From positions 325,354-389,353 of the forward strand of contig QGGY01000005.1 of assembly GCA_003148945.1 (NCBI GenBank): 64,000 nucleotides of DNA, given 5' to 3'. This stretch comes from Murimonas intestini (GTDB lineage: Bacteria; Bacillota; Clostridia; Lachnospirales; Lachnospiraceae). Every line of letters begins with the position of its first letter. Positions within the stretch are counted from its first letter, which is position 1. Below the pieces are notes generated by a model. That model was not told the DNA's origin and did no database searches. It saw nothing but the letters and a program-made list of their open reading frames with translations. Below are positions 55,120 through 63,470 of the stretch, piece by piece. The position numbers and the translations under genes are program-made.

Positions 55120-55629
55120 ATGGAACAGTTTTTTCAGATTGGAGTGATTTCCTCCACCCATGGGCTGAAGGGGGAAGTAAAGGTTTATCCCACAACTGAG
55201 GATCCCAAACGATTTGAGGTCATCAGAGATGTAATACTGGATACGGGAAAAGAACAGATTAATCTTGAAATAGAGCGTGTCAAATATTTTAAACAGTTTG
55301 TGATCGTGAAGTTCAGAGGAATCGATGATATAAATGATATCGAGAAATATAAAGGACGCAGTCTTCTTGTCACAAGAGAAAATGCCACTCCTCTTGAGGA
55401 GGGAGAATTCTATGTGGCCGATCTCATTGGCCTTGAGGTTGTCACAGAGGATGGCAGCTCTTACGGACATCTAGTAGATGTGATGGAGACAGGGGCAAAT
55501 GATGTCTATGTAATAGAGCGCAGTGATGGGAAAGAGATCCTGGTTCCTGCCATAAAGCAGTGCATCCTGGATACAGATATAGATAAGGGAATAATGAAGA
55601 TCCACCTTCTGGAAGGATTGGAGGACTAA
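55120..55629 (+). CDS. rimM: Ribosome maturation factor RimM
   Basis: A 169-residue RimM with GVISSTHGLKGEVKVYP in the N-terminal barrel and the PRC barrel FYVADLIGLEVV and later GKEILVPAIKQCI. It assists 30S head assembly. It abuts trmD with no gap. Confidence 0.95.
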   Translation: MEQFFQIGVISSTHGLKGEVKVYPTTEDPKRFEVIRDVILDTGKEQINLEIERVKYFKQFVIVKFRGIDDINDIEKYKGRSLLVTRENATPLEEGEFYVADLIGLEVVTEDGSSYGHLVDVMETGANDVYVIERSDGKEILVPAIKQCILDTDIDKGIMKIHLLEGLED

Positions 55630-56364
55630 ATGAAATATCATGTGCTGACACTTTTTCCTGAGATGATCATGCAGGGACTGGGAGTAAGTATTATAGGGCG
55701 CGCGATGGAGAAGGGCCTGCTGGAGCTGGAGGCGGTCAATATCAGGGATTATGCCAATAACAAACATAATAAAGTAGATGATTATCCATACGGGGGAGGG
55801 GCAGGCATGGTCATGCAGGCTGCTCCTGTTTATGGAGCTTATGAAGCCGTAAAAGAGAAGATCGGCTATGCGCCGAGAGTCGTCTACCTGACGCCCCAGG
55901 GAGAGGTGTTTAACCAGCAGCTTGCTAAGGAACTGGCCAAAGAAGATGATCTTGTTTTTCTGTGCGGCCACTATGAGGGGATTGATGAACGTGTACTTGA
56001 AGAGGTAGTCACAGATTTTGTATCCATAGGCGATTATGTGCTCACAGGCGGGGAGCTTCCCGCTATGGTGATGATAGACGCTGTATCGCGCATGGTGCCC
56101 GGCGTACTGAGCAATGGAGAATCTGGGGAGACAGAGTCCTTTGAGGGTAATCTGCTGGAATATCCCCAGTACAGCAGGCCGGAAGAATGGCATGGCAAAA
56201 AGGTGCCCGAAGTGCTTCTCTCAGGCCATCATGCGAACATTGCTAAATGGAGAAGAGAGCAGTCCATACTGAGAACCGCCCAGCGCCGGCCCGATCTGCT
56301 GGAAAAAGCCCGGCTGACAGAAAAAGAGAAAGATTTTCTTTCCAAATCAGAAAAATCATGGTAA
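55630..56364 (+). CDS. trmD: tRNA (guanine(37)-N1)-methyltransferase
   Basis: A 244-residue TrmD of the SPOUT class: YHVLTLFPEMI, DDYPYGGGAGMVMQ, FLCGHYEGIDERV and the knot region DYVLTGGELPAMVM. It methylates G37 of tRNAs with AdoMet. It starts right after the rimM stop. Confidence 0.97.
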   Translation: MKYHVLTLFPEMIMQGLGVSIIGRAMEKGLLELEAVNIRDYANNKHNKVDDYPYGGGAGMVMQAAPVYGAYEAVKEKIGYAPRVVYLTPQGEVFNQQLAKELAKEDDLVFLCGHYEGIDERVLEEVVTDFVSIGDYVLTGGELPAMVMIDAVSRMVPGVLSNGESGETESFEGNLLEYPQYSRPEEWHGKKVPEVLLSGHHANIAKWRREQSILRTAQRRPDLLEKARLTEKEKDFLSKSEKSW

Positions 56365-56485
56365 TATATTTCCTAGGGGTATTGGATAATATTCCCTGGG
56401 ATGCACTGTGCATCTGCTGCAGTATGAAAACAGAATAGAATGTTGCCGGAATATGCCATTTTATACCGTAAGTGTTTCCTTTTTC

Positions 56486-56647
56486 GTAACAGTTCAGCCT
56501 TCCACTGTTCCGCGAGGTGTTTTCGTGCAAAATGCACGAAAATCCCGAGAGTTGCAGCGCCAAAATGCTGTCACAGCATTTTGTGTGCATCGCGGAGCGT
56601 TGTTATAGGTCAGATGGCTGCTGAATAGCAGACGGCTGAACTGTAAC
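56486..56647. repeat. 162-bp multi-branched palindromic intergenic element
   Basis: The ends GTAACAGTTCAGCC (56486-56499) and GGCTGAACTGTAAC (56634-56647) are inverted repeats with one mismatch. Inside, CCGCGA (56510-56515) pairs with TCGCGG (56590-56595) and encloses two perfect hairpins: TTTTCGTGC/GCACGAAAA (56520-56542) and CAAAATGCTG/CAGCATTTTG (56561-56583). A fifth hairpin CTGCT/AGCAG lies at 56618-56631. No plausible gene is present in the 421-bp gap between trmD and rplS. A MITE-like repeat or a structured RNA fits; no known family is recognised. Confidence 0.65.
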
Positions 56648-56677
56648 CCTTTTTCTTGTTTTGCAGGTAAAAAATAC

Positions 56678-56706
56678 TTGCAATCCCAATTGAATCATGA
56701 TAGAAT
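56678..56706 (+). promoter_or_regulatory. Promoter of rplS
   Basis: TTGCAA (56678-56683) and TAGAAT (56701-56706) with a 17-bp spacer. Confidence 0.65.
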
Positions 56707-56712
56707 AATATG

Positions 56713-56785
56713 CGTTGTGAGAAAAGAGATGGTCCTCTGCTACAGATATGTATTAAGAACATCCGATAATATAAGGAGGCACACA
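56713..56785 (+). promoter_or_regulatory. rplS leader, possible L19 leader RNA
   Basis: The about 73-nt leader between the promoter and the L19 start can fold (GATG at 56728-56731 with CATC at 56760-56763, and an inner TCTG/CAGA). Firmicutes rplS often has an autoregulatory L19 leader; I cannot confirm the consensus by eye. Confidence 0.35.
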
Positions 56786-57133
56786 ATGAACGAAATTATC
56801 AAGAAGATTGAAGAAGCTCAGTTAAAAGCTGACGCACCAGTATTTAATGTTGGTGATACTGTTAAAGTATACGCTAAGATTAAAGAGGGAAACCGTGAAA
56901 GAATCCAGGTTTTCGAAGGAACTGTTTTAAAGAAACAGGGCGGAAGCTCAAGAGCAACCTTTACTGTAAGAAAGAATTCTAATGGTATCGGAGTAGAAAA
57001 GACATGGCCGTTACATTCCCCGAGCGTTGAGAGGGTTGAAGTTGTCAGAAGAGGTAAAGTAAGACGTGCAAAACTGAACTACTTAAGGAAACGTGTTGGA
57101 AAGAGCGCCAAAGTTAAAGAATTAGTGAAATAA
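56786..57133 (+). CDS. rplS: Ribosomal protein L19
   Basis: A 115-residue L19: [37 protein letters not shown] and the basic end [25 protein letters not shown] precedes the ATG at 56786; the longer frame from 56678 overlaps the promoter and is not coding. A strong terminator follows. Confidence 0.97.
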   Translation: MNEIIKKIEEAQLKADAPVFNVGDTVKVYAKIKEGNRERIQVFEGTVLKKQGGSSRATFTVRKNSNGIGVEKTWPLHSPSVERVEVVRRGKVRRAKLNYLRKRVGKSAKVKELVK

Positions 57134-57145
57134 TATGGAATGGAC

Positions 57146-57180
57146 CAGGGACAAGTACTTAGGTATGTTGTCCCTGTTTT
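57146..57180 (+). terminator. Rho-independent terminator after rplS
   Basis: CAGGGACAA (57146-57154) pairs with TTGTCCCTG (57168-57176), followed by TTTT. Confidence 0.88.
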
Positions 57181-57234
57181 CAAGTTAAATACCCCGCAGC
57201 AAGCCGCGGAAAATAAAAAAGATGAGGTATAGAC

Positions 57235-57813
57235 ATGGTGGAAAGAGAGCGCAGAAGAAAGAACGTGCCGGAGAAGCCGAAAAAAAGCGTGCCTAAAGTC
57301 ATTTTTGGATGGACATTCCAGATTATAGTCGTCATCATGTTTGCTTACGTGCTCGTATATTTTTTTGGACAGACCAGAACAAATATTGGACAGTCAATGG
57401 ATACCACATTGTCAGGAGGGGATACTGTACTTCTGAATGAGATGTCCTACCGTCTGGGCGGGCCAAAAAGAAATGATGTCATAGCTTTTAAGCCAAATGG
57501 CAGCGCAAACAGCCATTCTTATATCAAGAGGGTGGTAGGGCTGCCGGGAGAAACAATTCAGATCCGGGATGGCATGATATATATTAATGACAAGATTTAT
57601 CTGGAGAAAAAGGATTATACTCCTATGACAGAGGCAGGCCTTGCTGAAGAACCTATCGTTCTCGGGACGAATGAATACTTTGTTCTTGGGGATAACAGAA
57701 ATAACAGTGAAGACAGCCGGTTTGCAGATATTGGGCTGGTAAAAAAGGATGATATTGAAGGAAGAGTATGGTTCGTGATTTCTCCCTGGGAGAATTTCGG
57801 ATTCGTGAAGTAG
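57235..57813 (+). CDS. lepB: Signal peptidase I, variant active-site box
   Basis: A 192-residue type I signal peptidase with one N-terminal membrane helix (about 22-44). The serine box reads GQSMDTTL (Ser54) where the family usually has SMxPTL, so the conserved Pro is replaced by Thr. The catalytic Lys98 is in YIKRVVGLPGE, and the C-terminal FVLGDNRNNSEDSR box is intact. It should cleave signal peptides outside the membrane, perhaps with altered preference. A second, canonical paralogue is encoded at 58713. Confidence 0.9.
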   Translation: MVERERRRKNVPEKPKKSVPKVIFGWTFQIIVVIMFAYVLVYFFGQTRTNIGQSMDTTLSGGDTVLLNEMSYRLGGPKRNDVIAFKPNGSANSHSYIKRVVGLPGETIQIRDGMIYINDKIYLEKKDYTPMTEAGLAEEPIVLGTNEYFVLGDNRNNSEDSRFADIGLVKKDDIEGRVWFVISPWENFGFVK

Positions 57814-57824
57814 AAAGGAAATAT

Positions 57825-58673
57825 ATGAATTATCAATGGTATCCCGGCCACATGACAAAGGCCAGACGCATGATGCAGGAAGACATCAAGCTCATCGATC
57901 TGGTCATTGAGCTTTTAGACGCAAGGGTTCCGATGAGCAGCCGGAATCCGGATATTGACAGGCTGGCCGGCAGCAAGTCCAGGATCGTGCTGCTGAATAA
58001 AGCTGATCTGGCTGACGAGAGGGCGACAGATAAGTGGATGGAGTTTTTCAGAGATAAGGGCATTCTTGCTGTGAAGATCAACTCCAGAAGCGGTTCCGGC
58101 GTGAAGTCCATTAACAGTGCAGTCCAGGAAGCTTGTAAAGAAAAAATAGAGAGAGACAGGAAAAGAGGCATACTGAACCGTCCGGTGAGGGCTATGGTGG
58201 TTGGAATCCCAAATGTGGGGAAATCCACTTTTATAAATACTCTTGCAGGCAAGGCATGTGCCAAGACAGGAAATAAACCCGGCGTTACTAAGGGCAAGCA
58301 GTGGATTAGGCTCAATAAGAGCGTGGAGCTGCTGGATACTCCGGGTATCCTCTGGCCAAAGTTTGAAGACCAGACAGTTGGGAGGAACCTGGCCATGATA
58401 GGTTCTATCAGGGATGAGATATTGAATGCGGATGAGCTGGCCGCTGCTCTGATCCAGTATCTGACAGAAGCATATCCCGGGACATTAAGCGCGAGGTATT
58501 CCTGCTCAGAAGAAGGAAGTGCGGCAGATATATTAGGTGAGATCGCCGAAAACCGTTCCTGCCGTTTGAAGGGAAACGAGCTGGATTATGGTAAGGCGTC
58601 TGCAATTGTGATTGAGGATTTCAGGAGCGGAAGGCTGGGGAAGATTACTCTGGAACTGCCGGAGAGAGCCTAA
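57825..58673 (+). CDS. rbgA: Ribosome biogenesis GTPase RbgA (YlqF)
   Basis: A 282-residue circularly permuted GTPase: N-terminal YQWYPGHMTKARRMM, LLNKADLAD (G4) comes before the P-loop GIPNVGKSTFIN (G1), then DTPGILWPKF (G3). It acts late in 50S subunit assembly. The ATG at 57825 follows AGAAAGGAA; the longer frame overlaps lepB and is rejected. It lies between the two signal peptidase genes. Confidence 0.96.
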   Translation: MNYQWYPGHMTKARRMMQEDIKLIDLVIELLDARVPMSSRNPDIDRLAGSKSRIVLLNKADLADERATDKWMEFFRDKGILAVKINSRSGSGVKSINSAVQEACKEKIERDRKRGILNRPVRAMVVGIPNVGKSTFINTLAGKACAKTGNKPGVTKGKQWIRLNKSVELLDTPGILWPKFEDQTVGRNLAMIGSIRDEILNADELAAALIQYLTEAYPGTLSARYSCSEEGSAADILGEIAENRSCRLKGNELDYGKASAIVIEDFRSGRLGKITLELPERA

Positions 58674-58712
58674 GCGCCTGTGATAAGAAACTAAAAAGAA
58701 AGTGGTGGAAGT

Positions 58713-59282
58713 ATGAGCGATAAAGGGGAAAAAGAAGAAAAAAAAGAGAAGAGCACGGTGGGTGAACTTGCCACAATGCTTTTATATGTAGCGATCGTCC
58801 TGGTACTCACATTTTTGGTGGTACGTTATGTGGGACAGAGGACAGAAGTGAGCGGTCATTCTATGGAGCCTACCTTGTCAGACGGGGATAATCTGATCGT
58901 GGATAAGATCAGCTACCGCTTTAATGATCCGCAGAGGTTTGACATTATAGTTTTTCCTTTTCAGTATAAGGATAATACGTTTTATATTAAGCGTATCATC
59001 GGCCTTCCGGGAGAGACGGTGCAGATAAAAGACGGAGTCATTTATATAAACGGTGAGGTCCTGGAGGAGCACTACGGCAAAGAAGTGATGGAGAAGAGCG
59101 GTTTGGCGGCAGAGCCGATCACGCTTGCTGATGACGAATATTTTGTCCTTGGGGATAACAGAAACGCCAGCTCCGACAGCCGCGAACCAAGTGTGGGCAG
59201 CATTAAGCGTGAAAATATTATTGGACGGGCATGGCTGCGCATTTGGCCGTTTGACAGCTTTGGAATACTGAAACATCAATAA
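58713..59282 (+). CDS. lepB: Signal peptidase I
   Basis: A 189-residue type I signal peptidase with one membrane helix (about 20-40) and canonical boxes: GHSMEPTL with Ser50, YIKRIIGLPGE with Lys93, and FVLGDNRNASSDSR. It removes signal peptides from exported proteins. RBS AAAGTGGTGG precedes the ATG. Its paralogue at 57235 shares the layout, which points to an old tandem duplication that now flanks rbgA. Confidence 0.95.
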   Translation: MSDKGEKEEKKEKSTVGELATMLLYVAIVLVLTFLVVRYVGQRTEVSGHSMEPTLSDGDNLIVDKISYRFNDPQRFDIIVFPFQYKDNTFYIKRIIGLPGETVQIKDGVIYINGEVLEEHYGKEVMEKSGLAAEPITLADDEYFVLGDNRNASSDSREPSVGSIKRENIIGRAWLRIWPFDSFGILKHQ

Positions 59283-59294
59283 CAAGGAGCATTC

Positions 59295-60053
59295 ATGCAG
59301 GAAAAGATAGCTGATATAAAGAAGAAATTTGAAGAAGCCGGGAATACCGGGCTTGAGGGACTGTTCGCAGAGTATGCGGACGATCCCAGGGCCGGTGTTG
59401 CCGGCTTAATAAAAAGGTATGCGAAGAAACTAAAGAATCTGCAGGAGGAGGCCGAACGCCTGGAGGCCATGAAAGCATATGAGAAAGAGTATGCGCAGGC
59501 GGGGCTGATAGCAGGAATCGATGAGGCAGGACGTGGACCACTGGCGGGGCCGGTAGTGGCGGCAGCAGTAATTCTGCCTCCTGACGCGCAGATATTGTGG
59601 CTAAACGATTCAAAGCAGGTGAGTGAGAAGAAAAGGGAGCTGCTCTTTGATGAGATAATGGAAAAGGCTGTGGCAGTTGGGGTAGGCATGGCAGGTCCCG
59701 GCAGGATCGATGAGATAAATATCCTTCAGGCTACATATGAAGCTATGCGGGAGGCGATTGGAAAACTGCAGGTAAAACCTGACCTGCTGCTCAATGATGC
59801 TGTCAGGATCCCCGGGATCACCATCAGGCAGGTGCCGATCATCAAGGGGGATGCCAAAAGTGTTTCTATAGCTGCAGCCAGTATTATTGCAAAAGTGACA
59901 AGGGACAGACTTATGAGAGAATATGACAGTCTTATGCCTGAATACGGGTTTGCAGGGCACAAAGGCTACGGCAGCACATCCCATATTGAGGCTATCAGGA
60001 AGTATGGCCCTTCGCCCATTCACAGAAAGAGCTTTATCAAGAATTTTATATAG
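59295..60053 (+). CDS. rnhB: Ribonuclease HII with N-terminal extension
   Basis: A 252-residue RNase HII. The catalytic core begins at about residue 72 with IAGIDEAGRGPLAGPVVAAA, then LNDSKQVSEKKR and later the DGH-like segment GFAGHKGYGSTSHIEAI. The first about 65 residues form a charged, helical extension longer than in E. coli and like that of other Firmicutes RnhB, where it aids substrate binding. It removes ribonucleotides from DNA. It starts 12 bp after lepB. Confidence 0.95.
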   Translation: MQEKIADIKKKFEEAGNTGLEGLFAEYADDPRAGVAGLIKRYAKKLKNLQEEAERLEAMKAYEKEYAQAGLIAGIDEAGRGPLAGPVVAAAVILPPDAQILWLNDSKQVSEKKRELLFDEIMEKAVAVGVGMAGPGRIDEINILQATYEAMREAIGKLQVKPDLLLNDAVRIPGITIRQVPIIKGDAKSVSIAAASIIAKVTRDRLMREYDSLMPEYGFAGHKGYGSTSHIEAIRKYGPSPIHRKSFIKNFI

Positions 60054-60088
60054 AGCAGTGCTCACGGGAATGAGAAAGAAGGAAAGAT

Positions 60089-60460
60089 GTGGGGGAGTCT
60101 GCAAAAATCAACAAAAGAGAGCTGGGAAATGCCTATGAAGAAAAAGCAGCCCAGCATATGCAGGAAGAAGGAATGCACATTCTGAAGCGCAATTACAGGT
60201 GCAGATCAGGTGAGATCGATATTATTGGCAGAGATGGAGAGTATCTTGTATTTACAGAGGTGAAATACCGCAGGGCAGGAAGCCCCTACGAAGCGCTTGA
60301 ATCAGTTGGATTTAAGAAGCAGAGGAGGATATCCCGTGCTGCGGCATGGTATATGGCGGAATCAGGACTGCCGGCGGAGACGCCTGTCAGGTTCGATGTG
60401 GCAGCTTTTGACGGTGAAGAACTCTTTTATCTGAGAAATGCTTTTGAGTACTGCAGGTAG
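60089..60460 (+). CDS. yraN: YraN family endonuclease-like protein (UPF0102)
   Basis: A 123-residue protein with the nuclease-fold core GEIDIIGRDGEYLVFTEVKYR (GEIDII followed by ExK). The family often follows rnhB and is linked to DNA uptake or repair, with no proven reaction known to me. It starts with GTG at 60089 behind AAGGAAAG. Confidence 0.9.
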   Translation: MGESAKINKRELGNAYEEKAAQHMQEEGMHILKRNYRCRSGEIDIIGRDGEYLVFTEVKYRRAGSPYEALESVGFKKQRRISRAAAWYMAESGLPAETPVRFDVAAFDGEELFYLRNAFEYCR

Positions 60461-60507
60461 TACAGCGGTCAGATATGCATGACAGTGATAAAAAAGGAGA
60501 TATATAT

Positions 60508-61368
60508 ATGGAACTGGGATGGAAGAGAAGGGGGGACACTCGCGTCCTTGAGATAAAGCAGAACGGGGATGTGCCCTGGCTTGCATATCCTGTTTTGGAA
60601 AATATGGAGTTTCTTCTCCATGGATTTTCTACAAGGCTGGGAGGCGTGAGTGAAGGACATCTGGGGAGTATGAACTTAAGCTTCAGCCGCGGCGACAGAG
60701 AGGAAAATGTAAGAGAGAACTACGGAAGAATTGCCCGGGCTGTTGGATTTCTGCCGGAAGACCTTGTGTTTTCACACCAGACACATACGACAAATGTCAG
60801 AAGGGCAGATGAGGCAGACAGAGGAATGGGATTTACCCGTCCTCTGGAGTATTCAGATGTGGACGGGCTGATCACAGATTGCCCGGGCCTTGTACTGGCG
60901 ACCTTTTATGCGGACTGCGTGCCGCTGTTCTTTGTGGATCCTGTGAAGAAGGCAGTCGGCCTCTCACATTCCGGCTGGAGAGGTACTGCCGGAAAGATAG
61001 GAAAGGTGACTGTGGAAGCCATGTGCAGGGAATTTGGAAGTAATCCGGCTGATATCATAGGGGCAGTTGGGCCGTCTATCTGCCAGGACTGCTATGAAGT
61101 GAGCGAAGATGTGATAGAAGAGTTTTCATCCAGTTTCGATGACAAGTATCATGATTCTCTTTTTTATAAAAAAGAGAACGGAAAATACCAACTGGATCTC
61201 TGGAAGGCAAATGAGCTTATCATGGAAGAGGCAGGCCTTAAAAAGCAGAATATTTATGTGACAGATATCTGTACCTGCTGTAATCCCGAACTGCTCTATT
61301 CACACAGGGCATCCGGGGGTAAAAGAGGCAATCTGGCGGCATTTTTAGGAATACGCCGGTCAATGTGA
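60508..61368 (+). CDS. pgeF: Peptidoglycan editing factor PgeF (multicopper polyphenol oxidase/laccase family)
   Basis: A 286-residue YlmD/YfiH-type protein with the metal-binding set FSHQTHTTNVR, DGLITDCPGL, YADCVPLFF and GLSHSGWRGTAGKI. In E. coli YfiH removes L-Ser wrongly placed in peptidoglycan precursors; some relatives oxidise adenosine. The ATG at 60508 follows AAAAAGGAGA; the longer frame from 60475 is rejected. Confidence 0.92.
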   Translation: MELGWKRRGDTRVLEIKQNGDVPWLAYPVLENMEFLLHGFSTRLGGVSEGHLGSMNLSFSRGDREENVRENYGRIARAVGFLPEDLVFSHQTHTTNVRRADEADRGMGFTRPLEYSDVDGLITDCPGLVLATFYADCVPLFFVDPVKKAVGLSHSGWRGTAGKIGKVTVEAMCREFGSNPADIIGAVGPSICQDCYEVSEDVIEEFSSSFDDKYHDSLFYKKENGKYQLDLWKANELIMEEAGLKKQNIYVTDICTCCNPELLYSHRASGGKRGNLAAFLGIRRSM

Positions 61369-61370
61369 CG

Positions 61371-61401
61371 AAAATGTAAGGATATAAGAGAAAAATGTAA
61401 G
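61371..61401. promoter_or_regulatory. Direct repeats before small membrane protein gene
   Basis: AAAATGTAAG occurs at 61371-61380 and again at 61392-61401, a 21-bp period (two helical turns), followed by a related GATGTAAAAATG. A TATAAT -10 box is at 61434-61439. This layout suits binding of a response regulator dimer. Confidence 0.45.
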
Positions 61402-61534
61402 ATGTAAAAATGGCATGAAAAGTGGGAACCCTCTATAATATCATCATAAGATATAACATTAAAGAAAACATAATCATAAACTATAAAGGAATGACAGCAG
61501 CTGTTTGTGCAGCAAAAGATGAGGAGGAACCACT

Positions 61535-61690
61535 ATGAAGAATAAACTGAAGCATGTTGTAACTGGAATCGTGAGCCTTGGTAAAAAGGTTATATTTGCA
61601 GTTGGAGTTTTTGCCATCTACTATGTAGGTCTTAAGATATGGTCTTCAATCAAAGATGAGAAGGAATTAGATGAGATCCTTGACAGATAA
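61535..61690 (+). CDS. Small 51-residue single-pass membrane protein
   Basis: A 51-residue reading frame with a strong GAGGAGG site 7 bases before the ATG. The protein has a basic N-terminus (MKNKLKH), one membrane helix (about residues 19-36, from VIFAVGVFAIYYVGLKIW) and an acidic C-terminus (KDEKELDEILDR). It has its own promoter region with direct repeats and its own terminator. No family recognised; regulation suggests a conditional, possibly stress-linked, small membrane protein. Confidence 0.75.
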   Translation: MKNKLKHVVTGIVSLGKKVIFAVGVFAIYYVGLKIWSSIKDEKELDEILDR

Positions 61691-61758
61691 CCAGACCTTC
61701 CGCAGAAACAGATGGATTTTTTGACAGAAACAAATGGATCATCGGCAGGCATCAGAAG

Positions 61759-61813
61759 AGCCGGTACAAAAAGGTGGCAGCTGCCATCTGTCTTGTACCG
61801 GCTCCTGTTTTTT
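61759..61813 (+). terminator. Terminator between small protein gene and prs
   Basis: AGCCGGTACAA (61759-61769) pairs perfectly with 61793-61803, followed by six T; an inner GGTGGCAGCTGCCATC stem extends it. It can serve both converging genes. Confidence 0.9.
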
Positions 61814-61848
61814 AATTCAATAATTAATTCTGTCAGCAGGACTTTTGT

Positions 61849-63021
61849 TTACCGGCTGCCATATTGTTCCAGCAGTTTGTGTATTTTTTCAGTTGGAGAC
61901 TGTACGCGTCCGATAGAAACATCATGGTTTAAGGAATCAATGATGCTGGCCAGGAAGCGCGACATGTCTGCTTCCTCATAATAAGGTTTTGACAGAAGCT
62001 CCGGCCTGCGGTAATTCAGGTTTGTAGTTACGACCCTGGAGATATATCCCTTTTCGTAATACTCATCGAATTTTTCAAAGCCGTCCGTAAAGAGTCCGAA
62101 TGTGGTGCACACGAACACTCTGTTCGCCTTGCGTTCCTTCAGCTGTTTTGCCACATCCAGCATACTTTCTCCGGAAGATATCATATCATCAATAATAATG
62201 ACGTCTTTTCCGTCCACTGAATCCCCTAAAAATTCATGTGCTACTATAGGATTCTTGCCGTTGATCACGGTGGAGTAGTCTCTGCGCTTATAAAACATTC
62301 CCATATCCACACCCAGGATATTAGAGAAGTATACCGCCCTGCTCATAGCCCCTTCATCCGGGCTTATGATCATCAGATGGTCATTGTCGATGCGAAGGTC
62401 AGGGGTAGAATGTATAAGCGCTTTTAAAAACTGATAAGTAGGCATAAACGAATCAAATCCAGAAAGAGGAACAGCATTCTGGACCCTTGGGTCGTGTGCA
62501 TCGAATGTGAGTATATTGGAAACCCCCATGTCGATCAGTTCCTGAAGTGCAAGGGCACAGTCGAGGGATTCACGTTTTGTCCTCTTGTGCTGGCGTCCTT
62601 CATACAGGAATGGCATTACAACATTGATGCGGCGGGCTTTTCCGTTAGCCGCTGAAATAATGCGTTTAAGATCCTGGAAATGATTGTCGGGAGACATATG
62701 GTTTTCGTGGCCGCATACAGTGTATGTAAGGCTGTAATTACACACATCAACAAGGATAACAAGGTCGCATCCGCGTATAGAGGAGCTGATGATCCCTTTT
62801 GCCTCACCGGTCCCAAACCTGGGGCAGGAGCAGTTAACCAGGTAACTGTCTTCTACATATCCTTTAAAAAGGATATCATCCTTAAAGTGAGATGGATTTT
62901 CGTGACGGTATTCAATCAGATGCTGATTTACTAAATCTGCAAGATCCCTGCATCCCTCCAGCGCAGCAATGCGCAGCGGTGCCACAGGAATCGCGTGTTG
63001 TAAAGCTTCAAAATTTGGCAT
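61849..63021 (-). CDS. prs: Ribose-phosphate pyrophosphokinase (long form)
   Basis: A 390-residue PRPP synthetase, longer than the classical 315 residues. It has the PRPP-binding loop VIIIDDMISSGESMLDVA, FDAHDPRVQNAVP, and the ATP-site KRTKRESLDCALALQELI. The N-terminal first about 55 residues and several insertions match the long form seen in Lachnospiraceae. It makes PRPP from ribose 5-phosphate and ATP for nucleotides, His and Trp. RBS CGGAGGAC. Confidence 0.92.
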   Translation of the reverse strand: MPNFEALQHAIPVAPLRIAALEGCRDLADLVNQHLIEYRHENPSHFKDDILFKGYVEDSYLVNCSCPRFGTGEAKGIISSSIRGCDLVILVDVCNYSLTYTVCGHENHMSPDNHFQDLKRIISAANGKARRINVVMPFLYEGRQHKRTKRESLDCALALQELIDMGVSNILTFDAHDPRVQNAVPLSGFDSFMPTYQFLKALIHSTPDLRIDNDHLMIISPDEGAMSRAVYFSNILGVDMGMFYKRRDYSTVINGKNPIVAHEFLGDSVDGKDVIIIDDMISSGESMLDVAKQLKERKANRVFVCTTFGLFTDGFEKFDEYYEKGYISRVVTTNLNYRRPELLSKPYYEEADMSRFLASIIDSLNHDVSIGRVQSPTEKIHKLLEQYGSR

Positions 63022-63051
63022 ATCTGTCCTCCGAAATGATTTTTCAACATA

Positions 63052-63080
63052 GTTATATCATTTTCGGGGAGCAAAAGCAA
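63052..63080 (-). promoter_or_regulatory. Promoter of prs
   Basis: On the minus strand TTGCTT (plus 63075-63080) and TATAAC (plus 63052-63057) with a 17-bp spacer. Confidence 0.5.
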
Positions 63081-63156
63081 GAAAATTGTCGGGAATTGCG
63101 GGATATTGCTGTTTAGCTGATTAGAGGCAGGAGGACGCTTTGCATTTTAGGCTGTG

Positions 63157-63470
63157 AATCAGCGGGAGGGGCAGGCGGGCAGGAGGATTCGTGGTTCAGT
63201 CCAACCGCTGTGTCGTGAAACTCTAAGGCCCCGAAGACTGCTTGAAACGCAAAAGGCGGCCGGAAACTCGGTGCATTTGCTGATACAAACGCCCCTCAGA
63301 CAGCTCCGGCCTTGAGCGCAAGCGCTCACTTTTGCTGACCGCATTCTTTGGGGCCTAAGAGTTTCATGTCCTCGCTCAAGTCCTTCACCACGAACCCTCC
63401 TGCCCGCCTGCCCCTCCCACTGATGCCAAGGTTATCGATGCAAAGCTGGCGCCCGTAATGAGGCTGGGGT
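63157..63470 (-). repeat. G+C-rich highly foldable element, copy A (candidate structured RNA)
   Basis: About 310 bp. Arms 63158-63195 and 63387-63424 pair over 38 bp with two exceptions, and both exceptions are G-U pairs only in the minus-strand transcript. A second stem pairs 63216-63232 with 63350-63366 (16 of 17). Inside are a hairpin TGAGCG-CTTG-CGCTCA (minus strand reading; plus 63313-63328) and a stem GGCCGGA/TCCGGCC that holds a sub-hairpin. Similarity with copy B continues to about 63470 (CCAGCTTTG region). Short reading frames across it are not coding. Family unknown. Confidence 0.7.

Noticed and set aside
56713..56785. Firm assignment of an L19 leader
   Set aside because: Location and a possible fold agree, but the consensus could not be verified by eye; kept only as a low-confidence feature.
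63159..63344. 61-residue minus-strand reading frame in the repeat region, similar to one at 63729-63953
   Set aside because: The similarity is due to the shared DNA repeat. Amino acid changes between copies are unconstrained, while base pairing is preserved, and there is no ribosome binding site, so these are not treated as genes.
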